IMG/VR virus record: IMGVR_UViG_3300009496_000029
Coordinates: 1-34,518 of that record
Origin: a virus
Direction: 5' to 3' (one strand)
DNA: 34,518 bases
Each line of letters begins with the position of its first letter. Position 1 is the first letter of the stretch. This document shows, piece by piece, positions 1-8,423 of this stretch. The notes under the pieces are model-generated. The model searched no databases and was not told the DNA's origin. It saw only the letters and a list, made by a program, of their open reading frames with translations. The position numbers were made by a program, and so were the translations under genes.

Positions 1-3000
1 AACACTGTTATTACTTGTGTATGGTGCCGCACCGTATTGTGTTTCCCACCACGCAGGTTTTTCTGCAAAGCCTAACATTTCCCATGGTGCTATGTTTGGT
101 TGTGATGAACCATAATAGTATTGGTATATGCCTCTCCAATAACCTTGATCGATTGGAGTGTTAGTTAATTTGTTGCCTGATTGATAATAGTTAAAACTAA
201 ACTCATCTGAACTTGTGTATTGTTGGTCTTTATAATTAATTCTGTTTTGTCCAGCCCAACTTAAGAATCGTGGAGTGTACATTTTAATCCAGTCAGGATT
301 GCTGTAACTAGATTCTCTAAAGAATCCAGGTAAGATTTCATATGCTTCAATAGGAACAATTGTACTTAACTTGAGGTTGTTATAGATTCGAGTTTCAAAT
401 TCTAATAGTGCTTGATCTCTAAAATCAGTAAGTCCTGTTTCTGGAGTATAGTTAAGTGTATACAAAGATGTATACGAACCATCATGTCCTTTCAACATAT
501 ATGTTGGCACTTTGTAATTAGGATCTAAAACAACACCTGGAATAAACGCTGGGTATGTACCTAACTTAGTTGGAGTATTAGGAACAAACGAACCATATGT
601 TTGATTATACTCTTTGATTGTTATGATGTCTTCGGATATCAATCCCAATGTTACTGTCAACGATGGCTCTGTTGAAGATACTGTGTAGTCTACGCCAGTT
701 GTTAATTGAGTTGTTGTTGTTACACCAGACTCTGTTCGTGTTAGATAAACTAATACACTGCTATAGTTTGCTTTTGTAAAATCATATATTTTACTTAATG
801 GATAAATTGCTTCTGATAAAGCATTTGCAAACGTATAAGATGTTGACTTAAACGGAGACTGTGATGGTAACATGTCAGACCAGAAGAATGAATCACCTTC
901 TGATTTTGCTTGTGTAATTGTTTCTAATGCAGTATCTAATATAACTGAAGGATTAAATCTTTGTTCAAATTCAGTGTTGTTAACTGTCTGTACTATAAGT
1001 TGTTTGTATTTGACATATTGCTCAGAGTTATATTGTAATGCATCAAAGATATTATATTCTGATTTACGTAAGAACGTTCCTGGCAAAACAAGTGATGCAG
1101 AATTCTGAATAATAGATGTACCATAAGGAACCATGTTCCCTAAGTCTCTGTAGTTGTTAGCACCAAACATAACACCAGTAGTATTAGCATTATTAATAAA
1201 TGTATCTTGGTACTGTCTTCTAATATCTCCTAAGGCCGCTTCTTGTAATGATTCGTTGAACGGGTTGTTGCTTAAATTAATAGGTATGCTATAATAAGCA
1301 GTTTTACTAACTTGTTTGCTTAACAATAAAATTTGTATAGGTGTATCAATTAATGGAGCAGTATTCAATGTAACTGTGGTTGTTTTATCAGTTGACGAGA
1401 GTGTGTACTCAGTTGGCAATTGATAAACATTGTTTACATAAACTTGTACACGAGGCCAGTTACTGTAGTCTTCTGCTATTACTGAAACGTCACACGTAAA
1501 CTCGGCTGTGGACCCTGTTGTATATTCTAGTTCAAAGATTTGATATTGAACTGAGGGGGCAACTGCTGTTTGCCAGCCTAATTTACGTGTTTTCGTTGTA
1601 CGTGCAGAATAATCATACACGTAACCTGTATTGACTAATTGAGTAACTGGACTTGTGCCTGTTACATAATTAAATGTATCGACATTAAGAGATACATCAA
1701 AGCTAATATCACCTAAGTTAGCAATATCAGAATATCTAACTGGGAAGCCAAGTACTGCATCGTTTTGTCCAGCGCCTTGACCATATGCAAAGAGTTTATT
1801 ACCTAAGAATGATGTACCTTGATAAATTGTAGCATCTCCAAATGAGATTCCATTGTTATCAAAAATATCAAACAGTGGTGCTTGATTAACTTTTAACTTT
1901 TGTTGTCCTTCTTCCCAGTTTGTGCCATCGTACCAGAATGTAGAACCTTGATTATAAAATCCACGAAGAGAAACAGTCTGGTTGTCAACTAATACAGGAG
2001 AATCTTCTGATTCAGATAATGTAATAACAAGACTAGAAGATACTGATGTCTTTGAGAATCCAACAACATAAATTTTATCTTTAACAATTGGGTTTGTGTC
2101 TGCTGTAAAAACAATTCTAGCACCAGAGAACAATTCATAATTGTTTACTGTAGTATCACTACCAACAATAGATGCTACGCTTGTGCCTACAAATGTTTCA
2201 TTTGGTTCCCAAGACACTGTTATAATAGTATTAAGTCCACTGACTTCTATGGCAGTGATCGTTGTGTTGTTTGGCAACAAGTTTGTAGAGTCAGTTACAT
2301 ATTGTGCAACTTGAAACGGTGCTACAATATCAGTAGTAGCAATTGTAATTGTTGTCGTTGTTGCCGCGGTAGCAGGTGCTATTGTTGCAGTATAATTAGT
2401 GTATGATTCAATGTCAGGATAATATTGTTGCTGATTTGCAACTTGTGCAAATGCATTTGTTGTTCGTGTATCAATAAAATCTACTGGTGCCTTTGCAACT
2501 GTACCTGAATCAAATAGTTTTAAGTTTGGATAGAACTCAACAATAGGTCGTTTTGCTTTATTTGTACCTGTTGCAAAAACAGTACTAATGCTTGGATCAT
2601 TGTTATATGTTGCAGATGCATTAATAACATCAATGTGGAACCATCTGTTAGAACGTGACCATGCGTTATTATTAATTGCACCTCTGTTGATTGTAAGATA
2701 ATCTTCATCGATAGGTATAAACAATTCAACATCGAAGTTACCAATGGAGTAGTTTAACGTATCGTAGGGAATAAATTCAGTTCCAGTAAAATCTTCTGGC
2801 ACAATTAAGTCTGTAGTTGGAATAAGTTGTATTGATTCTCCTACACCCTCAACATAATATTCACCAGACAAATAACTAGTCGGTATAACATCTCCGTCAA
2901 ACTGAACTTTTAATCCGTTTGTAAAGACCACGCCATTTGTTGATTCAAATGTTTTGTGTCCGATAATATCTTCGTCAACATCTAATGTGTTTGTTAAGTT

Positions 3001-4515
3001 ACTGTCAATTAATCTTATTGCACCAACTTTGTTTGCATTTGTGCCGTCTTGGTAGTATAATGTATCTAGTACTGCTGATAGATAAGGAATTTGTAAAATA
3101 GTTCCTGCTTCATTTCTATAGAAAGTTAAGCCTATGTAATCGGTGCCAAATACTGCTGTAATTTTTTCTTCTGTTGGTATAACGCCAGCTGGTATCAGAC
3201 GAATAGTAGGATCATCAGACGTTCCAACATATTGAATTGTGTAAAAGTTTTCACTAACGTTTGTATAGAAGCCTTCTTCAAAAAGACCTTCGTTAATGTT
3301 TGCAGTCATTGTTCCTGTTTCAGCACTGAGTACTATTTCAGGTCCGTTCAATGTGTCTGATAATTTAAATGATGTTGCATCGACAATTTCTTTTACATAA
3401 TAAATTGTATTAACATCTAAGCCACCTAATAACGGATCACTTGCAGGTATTGCTTCAAACGTAACTGTTTGATTAACAATTAAATCTTCAGTTGTGCCAG
3501 ATGTAACAACTGAATTCGTTGTTGTTTCTGTGATTGCTAATGTTACTGGTGCAACAAGTTCTGGTGTTGTTAAGTTTACATCATAGTTTGCTCCATTCTC
3601 ATCAAAGAATGATTGAACAAATCCTACTTCTGTTGGTTCTCCTGTATCATAGAACATAACAGTAAGATTGTCAAGCGATGTTACTCCATCAATGTTACCT
3701 ATTTCAGATAGAGTTTTTCCATTGATTTCTGAGAACAATGTAGTGCTAACAACATCAACTAAGTTATTGCCCGGAAACAATAAATCATTTTGTGCATCTC
3801 TGTTTGGTACTGTAAAGTTTACGTACCCCTGCGTTGCACCGTTATTACTAACGCCTAATACTTGTCTAGTGTTTTGGTTGCCGTCTAATCCAGTTACTCC
3901 TGGTACACCTTGAATCCAAAATTGAGTTTCTTGGTTGACTGCAAATCTATATGAGCCACCACGTAACAATGTTAGTGTAGGATTGTTTGTTCCTGTTGCT
4001 GAACCCAATGCTTTAATATTATATGCATTTGGAGTATCTGTTACTATGTAATCAGATGTTGAAAAGACTGTTGCTGATGCTACAGTGACTACTGGTGGTC
4101 CATTTGGGATCCAGTAATACTGGTTAAAATTAATTAGTTTATCTAAGTCTGTGAATGAGTCCCAAGAATAAATCTCACTTGTAAAAAGTCTATCATTATC
4201 TTCAGTAACGCCATTACGTAATTTAAGGGCATCTAACATGCCAGGGTAAGTAATAAAGTCTTTAGCAACTGTTTCGTTTTTCTTTAAGAAAACGACACTA
4301 GGATCTAATTGATAATCTGTACGAGTCTTAGTAGGCTCTGTAACATAATTGTTTTTAGCATTGATTCCATAGCCAAACTTACTTCCAACATAGCCTTGTA
4401 GTTGTTCAGTAACCGGAGGGTTTACTAACTGATCAAGTGTTGCTCCCAAGAATTGGGCATTAGTATCAGTTTGAAATATCTCTGGTAAGAAATCAAGTGT
4501 TCTAATTTTTGCCAT
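1..4515 (-). CDS. Giant virion structural protein in the gp7 position (partial, C-terminus outside window)
   Basis: The reading frame runs from an ATG at 4515 (MAKIRTLDFLPEIF...) to the window edge without a stop, so at least 1505 residues are present and the end is missing. It starts 18 bases after the gp6 stop, in the place that gene 7 (baseplate wedge) holds after gene 6 in T4. I cannot align it to T4 gp7 by eye. The sequence is rich in Thr, Ser, Asn and Val and poor in Cys, as expected for a beta-rich virion protein. It contains stretches of the type 'NTIYYVKEIVDATSFKLS' (about residues 380-400), a pattern that recurs in large structural proteins of T4-like marine phages. An 'INFNQYYWIPNGPP' segment lies near residue 125. 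A weak AAGGA lies about 16 bases before the ATG. A virion or baseplate role is inferred from position and composition; an adsorption-related structural protein is an alternative. Confidence 0.7.
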   Translation of the reverse strand, partial: MAKIRTLDFLPEIFQTDTNAQFLGATLDQLVNPPVTEQLQGYVGSKFGYGINAKNNYVTEPTKTRTDYQLDPSVVFLKKNETVAKDFITYPGMLDALKLRNGVTEDNDRLFTSEIYSWDSFTDLDKLINFNQYYWIPNGPPVVTVASATVFSTSDYIVTDTPNAYNIKALGSATGTNNPTLTLLRGGSYRFAVNQETQFWIQGVPGVTGLDGNQNTRQVLGVSNNGATQGYVNFTVPNRDAQNDLLFPGNNLVDVVSTTLFSEINGKTLSEIGNIDGVTSLDNLTVMFYDTGEPTEVGFVQSFFDENGANYDVNLTTPELVAPVTLAITETTTNSVVTSGTTEDLIVNQTVTFEAIPASDPLLGGLDVNTIYYVKEIVDATSFKLSDTLNGPEIVLSAETGTMTANINEGLFEEGFYTNVSENFYTIQYVGTSDDPTIRLIPAGVIPTEEKITAVFGTDYIGLTFYRNEAGTILQIPYLSAVLDTLYYQDGTNANKVGAIRLIDSNLTNTLDVDEDIIGHKTFESTNGVVFTNGLKVQFDGDVIPTSYLSGEYYVEGVGESIQLIPTTDLIVPEDFTGTEFIPYDTLNYSIGNFDVELFIPIDEDYLTINRGAINNNAWSRSNRWFHIDVINASATYNNDPSISTVFATGTNKAKRPIVEFYPNLKLFDSGTVAKAPVDFIDTRTTNAFAQVANQQQYYPDIESYTNYTATIAPATAATTTTITIATTDIVAPFQVAQYVTDSTNLLPNNTTITAIEVSGLNTIITVSWEPNETFVGTSVASIVGSDTTVNNYELFSGARIVFTADTNPIVKDKIYVVGFSKTSVSSSLVITLSESEDSPVLVDNQTVSLRGFYNQGSTFWYDGTNWEEGQQKLKVNQAPLFDIFDNNGISFGDATIYQGTSFLGNKLFAYGQGAGQNDAVLGFPVRYSDIANLGDISFDVSLNVDTFNYVTGTSPVTQLVNTGYVYDYSARTTKTRKLGWQTAVAPSVQYQIFELEYTTGSTAEFTCDVSVIAEDYSNWPRVQVYVNNVYQLPTEYTLSSTDKTTTVTLNTAPLIDTPIQILLLSKQVSKTAYYSIPINLSNNPFNESLQEAALGDIRRQYQDTFINNANTTGVMFGANNYRDLGNMVPYGTSIIQNSASLVLPGTFLRKSEYNIFDALQYNSEQYVKYKQLIVQTVNNTEFEQRFNPSVILDTALETITQAKSEGDSFFWSDMLPSQSPFKSTSYTFANALSEAIYPLSKIYDFTKANYSSVLVYLTRTESGVTTTTQLTTGVDYTVSSTEPSLTVTLGLISEDIITIKEYNQTYGSFVPNTPTKLGTYPAFIPGVVLDPNYKVPTYMLKGHDGSYTSLYTLNYTPETGLTDFRDQALLEFETRIYNNLKLSTIVPIEAYEILPGFFRESSYSNPDWIKMYTPRFLSWAGQNRINYKDQQYTSSDEFSFNYYQSGNKLTNTPIDQGYWRGIYQYYYGSSQPNIAPWEMLGFAEKPAWWETQYGAAPYTSNNSV

Positions 4516-4533
4516 GCTAGTTTAATCTTATCC

Positions 4534-7500
4534 TTATGACTGCAATGTTGCAGGAGTTAGTGCCGATACTACGACAACATCAGATGTTGTGGCCGCATTG
4601 ACAAAAATTTCGTATGGTCTGCATTTAATTTCGTATAAGTCTCCAAATAGTTTTTCAGGATCATTTGATACTAGTACAGCAGAAGATATAAGTTCATTTG
4701 TTTTTTCATGTAAGTATGCACTTAATTCTGAGAAGAAGAATGTATCTCCAAAGTTCCAATAGTTAATACTAAAATAAGTATCCATAGCCGCAAGTACAGC
4801 ACTTCGTATTTCACTGTCACTTGCATTTGTTGTGCTAGATTTAATAACTTTAATAGTTGCTCTCAATGCTGGATCTGCTTTCGCTCCAAACAACGGTTTG
4901 AATGTTACACTATTTAATATGACTGAATCCGATAACATTTTAAAATCTTGTATTTTGCTATATGCAGTTTCTAGTTCATTCAACGTTGGTTGTTGTGGTT
5001 TTACAACTGTGTTCGTAGTATCATTAATCCAATTTGTATATGCAGTATAATATGCTTGAGTTACAAGATACAAATCAATAATGTTTGTAGTTGCTGGATC
5101 AATTCTAGTTGTGTTATTAGCATTATGTCTATACTGATAAGACAAGCCCTGTCTACCTTCTTTTACTGAGAAATCAAGTTGAGGAGTCAACACATAAAAA
5201 GGTGTTGTTACTGTAGGATCTTGTATTGTTTTGTAAAAGACATTATCAGTGTATGCATAGAATAATTGCCCAACTGGGAACTCATACTTAACAACTTCAA
5301 CTTGTGTCTTTGTTGCATAAGTGTAAATTATATCTGTGCTAGGAATAATTACTTGACGTGTCAAGTTAATAGGGTCTACAGTTGTTTGGAAGAATGTGTA
5401 GACACCAATGTTTGCACCATCGTTGACATAGCCTGTGATGTCATTAAAGAAGTCTGGGTTTAGAATTAATTGACCATTGTTAACATCAGTTGCCGCAACT
5501 TCAACTTGGAAGTCATTTACATAACCATCTGATTCAACAGTCTGTCCTAAGATATTAACTTTAGTATCTGCACCTAATGCTGTTGTAGAACCAAATGTTG
5601 TGTTGATACCTAACATGTTAATAAAGTCTTGTATAACTTTACCTGTAAAAGGATCATATACTAATTCATTCTTACTAAAAGTAAATCGTGTATCAGCAAC
5701 ACTGCCAAAGTAATAAGTAAGTGATCTGTATGTTATTGTATAACGATTGTTTCCTAAACTAGTAAACTTAACAAAGTAATTAGTTGCTGTAGGCGCGCCA
5801 ATTGACCAACGTTCTTGGTTGATCAATAATGAATTATTAAAGATTAAAGTAAAGTCTTGTTGTAATTCAATTTTAAGAATTGCTTCTTGTATTACAGGAG
5901 ATGATAAAGAATTATCAAAGACAGGAATAATTTCTGTCAGTGTAACACCGTCTGGGATATAACCATTTACGATAACAGGTCCTGTGCCGTTAGCAAATGT
6001 TCCTTGTCCAGTGTTTGATCCATCACCAACTATGTTTAATATAGTTGACCAGATATATGTCTTCTCGCCGCCTGTTGGGATACCTGCAACTAAACGATTA
6101 TTGCTATCAAAGTAAAAGCCAATTGGAGCAGATAGTTTTACTATTGATCCTTTTGTTACATACTTTGCATTAGATGTAGTAAATGTTCCTAACACTGCTG
6201 GAGTTTCTACTGAACTTGTTTCTGAGTAGAAGTATCCACTTTGTTGTGTTGAGTCAACCGAACTAGACTTCCAATATAATACTGGACTACCTGCATCTGG
6301 ATATGCATAACGTGTGTAGTTTTGAATGTAGTACTGATTAGCACGATTTAAGGCTAATACAGATGCTAAGTCATCAGTAAAGAATTGAATGATGTCACTT
6401 GTGTTTGTTACAGTTAAAGATAAGAAGCCATCAGTGCTGTCCTGATATAATGCTCCGTCATCTCCAAAAGAGTTTGAACTTGAATACTTGCCTGTTGGGT
6501 CAAGTAAGTCTAAGTTTTTAGAAACACCAATAGAACTTCTGTTAACTGCTTTAGATTTAATAATAGAGTTATAAAGAGTATAAGGGAAGTTTGTGTAATC
6601 TTCACCATTGACCATACGATTCTGTGTGTAGTATCTTGTAGGTGCTCTTTGTTTAATTTCAGAAATAGGCTCTCTTACTTGTGCTGTTGAGATTGTAGTA
6701 GGCAACTGTAAGTTTATAGTTAGTGTTTCTGTTGTTCCCTTTCTGCTAATGTATGATATAGCAACAGAGATGCCATTCATTTCAGAAGGACTGATTGAAT
6801 AAGTTAATGCGTTACTAGATCGTACATATGCTCTAAAGTTACCAATTGGTATCTCAGAGAAAACACCATCGCCAAATGTATATGAGACTTGATCGTTAAA
6901 TCTGGAGTCTACAGAGAATATAGTTCTGTCTGATGTTTCTGTTTGCAAGTATGCATCAGAGTATACATTTTCAACTTGTTTCCATGGAGTTGATGTGCCG
7001 TCTGTGTTACGTTTATATAACCATGTATCAGTATTATTAATACCAGTGATATTAATATCTTCTGATTGGTTTGATATTTTTTGTTGATAATTAAAATCGT
7101 AGTACTCTAATGTTCCTTGTTTAAAGTAGAACATGAAACCTGTGTTTGGTGAGCCAAAACCCAATCTATCATTTCTATATAATAAATTAAGTTTGCCGCT
7201 AGGTGCAGGTGGTATCTCATAGACATAATTAGAATCAAGTGATGTTCCACTAACTAGTTCAAAGTTCATAGATTGTCCGTCGATGACAGACGTAAAGGGA
7301 ACAATTGGTAAACTAGTTTCTGGTATTCTAATAGAATACTCACTAGTCTGTACATCTAAAATATCTGATGAGTTTGCTGGTCTACCAATGCGTTGCGTAT
7401 CAACTAAGGACGCATTGATAATAGTATTCATTTGCTCTAACCAGTTTTGATTAGAAGGATCGTTCCATAATACAGGAACATTGCTTAGATTAAGTCCATT

Positions 7501-7896
7501 GACATCAGTTAAATTTTCTGTTGTTCGTATGCCAGATATTTTTATAAAACCATTTGCACATGTGTTTCTTTTTGGTGTATAACTTACTAAGTTGGCTAAT
7601 TTAACAACTGAGTCTCTACGTTCAGCAGTATCAATAAAGTTCTCACGTGCGTTTAGATCGTTTCTGAACGCTAGTCCTTGTCCCATGAACGACATAACAT
7701 CAAGTAGAGCAATAAACTCTGAACTTTCTATGTAATCATTATATGTTTCAGGATAGTACAGACGTAGGTAATCGATCATACTCTTACGAAGTGTTTCGTA
7801 ATCATAACTTCTAAAGTCGGCTTCACGGAAAGTCTGGTAGATTGCCTTCCAGTCGTTTACTCCGAATAATCCTGATTGCCTTGAACTTGTAGCCAT
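4534..7896 (-). CDS. gp6: Baseplate wedge protein gp6 (enlarged)
   Basis: 1120 residues. The N-terminus (about residues 10-160, with DYETLRKSMIDYLRLYYPE and a LLDVMSFMGQGLAFRNDLNA segment) is the typical start of T4-type gp6, the wedge protein whose dimers form the inner ring of the baseplate. The C-terminal 150 residues (FKPLFGAKADPALRATIK, then YFSINYWNFGDTFFFSEL) match the baseplate J-like core of the family. T4 gp6 has about 660 residues, so this copy is much longer; the extra length lies mostly in a Thr/Ser/Asn-rich middle part (about 230-900). The gene follows gp25, as in many T4-like phages, across a 56-base gap holding a late-promoter-like GATAAATA. AGAGAGAGAT precedes the ATG. The identification is strong for both ends and inferred for the middle. 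Confidence 0.92.
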   Translation of the reverse strand: MATSSRQSGLFGVNDWKAIYQTFREADFRSYDYETLRKSMIDYLRLYYPETYNDYIESSEFIALLDVMSFMGQGLAFRNDLNARENFIDTAERRDSVVKLANLVSYTPKRNTCANGFIKISGIRTTENLTDVNGLNLSNVPVLWNDPSNQNWLEQMNTIINASLVDTQRIGRPANSSDILDVQTSEYSIRIPETSLPIVPFTSVIDGQSMNFELVSGTSLDSNYVYEIPPAPSGKLNLLYRNDRLGFGSPNTGFMFYFKQGTLEYYDFNYQQKISNQSEDINITGINNTDTWLYKRNTDGTSTPWKQVENVYSDAYLQTETSDRTIFSVDSRFNDQVSYTFGDGVFSEIPIGNFRAYVRSSNALTYSISPSEMNGISVAISYISRKGTTETLTINLQLPTTISTAQVREPISEIKQRAPTRYYTQNRMVNGEDYTNFPYTLYNSIIKSKAVNRSSIGVSKNLDLLDPTGKYSSSNSFGDDGALYQDSTDGFLSLTVTNTSDIIQFFTDDLASVLALNRANQYYIQNYTRYAYPDAGSPVLYWKSSSVDSTQQSGYFYSETSSVETPAVLGTFTTSNAKYVTKGSIVKLSAPIGFYFDSNNRLVAGIPTGGEKTYIWSTILNIVGDGSNTGQGTFANGTGPVIVNGYIPDGVTLTEIIPVFDNSLSSPVIQEAILKIELQQDFTLIFNNSLLINQERWSIGAPTATNYFVKFTSLGNNRYTITYRSLTYYFGSVADTRFTFSKNELVYDPFTGKVIQDFINMLGINTTFGSTTALGADTKVNILGQTVESDGYVNDFQVEVAATDVNNGQLILNPDFFNDITGYVNDGANIGVYTFFQTTVDPINLTRQVIIPSTDIIYTYATKTQVEVVKYEFPVGQLFYAYTDNVFYKTIQDPTVTTPFYVLTPQLDFSVKEGRQGLSYQYRHNANNTTRIDPATTNIIDLYLVTQAYYTAYTNWINDTTNTVVKPQQPTLNELETAYSKIQDFKMLSDSVILNSVTFKPLFGAKADPALRATIKVIKSSTTNASDSEIRSAVLAAMDTYFSINYWNFGDTFFFSELSAYLHEKTNELISSAVLVSNDPEKLFGDLYEIKCRPYEIFVNAATTSDVVVVSALTPATLQS

Positions 7897-7916
7897 ATAT
7901 CTCTCTCTGTTAGATA

Positions 7917-7924
7917 TATTTATC
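7917..7924 (-). promoter_or_regulatory. Late-promoter-like element GATAAATA before gp6
   Basis: Reads GATAAATA on the minus strand, one mismatch from the T4 late promoter TATAAATA recognised by gp55-RNA polymerase, 20 bases before the gp6 ATG in the gp25-gp6 gap. It is part of a longer block (7913-7937: CGGTTTTTA, four bases, GATAAATATATC) that recurs almost exactly upstream of gp48 at 16663-16688. The recurrence in two intergenic gaps in the same orientation relative to a late gene makes a promoter role likely. Confidence 0.6.
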
Positions 7925-7952
7925 TTTTTAAAAACCGGGTATTTTTAAGATG

Positions 7953-8408
7953 TTATTGGGTTACAATAGAGGCTGAGTTTGACTGATTATCGAAGAATAA
8001 ATTCAAATCTCCAGCATTATTAAAGGGTGTTACGGCTAATTCCATCTGTACTAGAATGCCATTTTCTCTTGTATATGCTCTGATTCTGTTCACATTGAGT
8101 CTAGGATCTTGTGCTACTACTCTTTGCAATTCATTTTCAAGTTGTTGAGTGACATCTCGTGTATTTGGATCAAATACAAAGTCCCAAAGTCTTGTTCCGT
8201 AGGCTGGTTGACCAACTTTCTCACCCTTACGAATGTTGAGAGCATTGACTAAATCCTGTATAACTAATTCTGCATCAGTTAACCTATACTTTTTGCCATA
8301 CACAAGCGGATTTTTAATTAAATCTCCAGTGTTGTCGATTCCACCGATTTCATTTACAGTTCTCGGCTTCTCTGCGTTTATTGTTGAAAATCCTACATAT
8401 GTTGGCAT
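7953..8408 (-). CDS. gp25: Baseplate wedge protein gp25
   Basis: 151 residues; T4 gp25 has 132. It carries the signature of the gp25/GPW family (Pfam GPW_gp25): about residues 58-95 read IRKGEKVGQPAYGTRLWDFVF, followed by an amphipathic helix and ARDPRLNV-like 'AQDPRLNVNRIRAY'. This small protein is a conserved sheath-initiating part of contractile tail baseplates. It lies between the Hint-domain gene and gp6. TATAAATA (8414-8421, minus strand) sits only 5 bases before the ATG, with AGGA just upstream of it, so either the AGGA is a distant ribosome site or the AT motif is fortuitous. The family assignment is firm. Confidence 0.93.
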   Translation of the reverse strand: MPTYVGFSTINAEKPRTVNEIGGIDNTGDLIKNPLVYGKKYRLTDAELVIQDLVNALNIRKGEKVGQPAYGTRLWDFVFDPNTRDVTQQLENELQRVVAQDPRLNVNRIRAYTRENGILVQMELAVTPFNNAGDLNLFFDNQSNSASIVTQ

Positions 8409-8413
8409 AATAC

Positions 8414-8421
8414 TATTTATA
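8414..8421 (-). promoter_or_regulatory. TATAAATA motif directly before gp25
   Basis: An exact copy of the T4 late promoter core on the minus strand, in the 15-base gap between the 691-aa gene and gp25. The spacing to the gp25 ATG (5 bases) would put a transcript start at or inside the first codons, so it may be fortuitous in an AT-rich gap, or may serve gp6 or a leaderless gp25 message. Confidence 0.3.
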
Positions 8422-8423
8422 TC

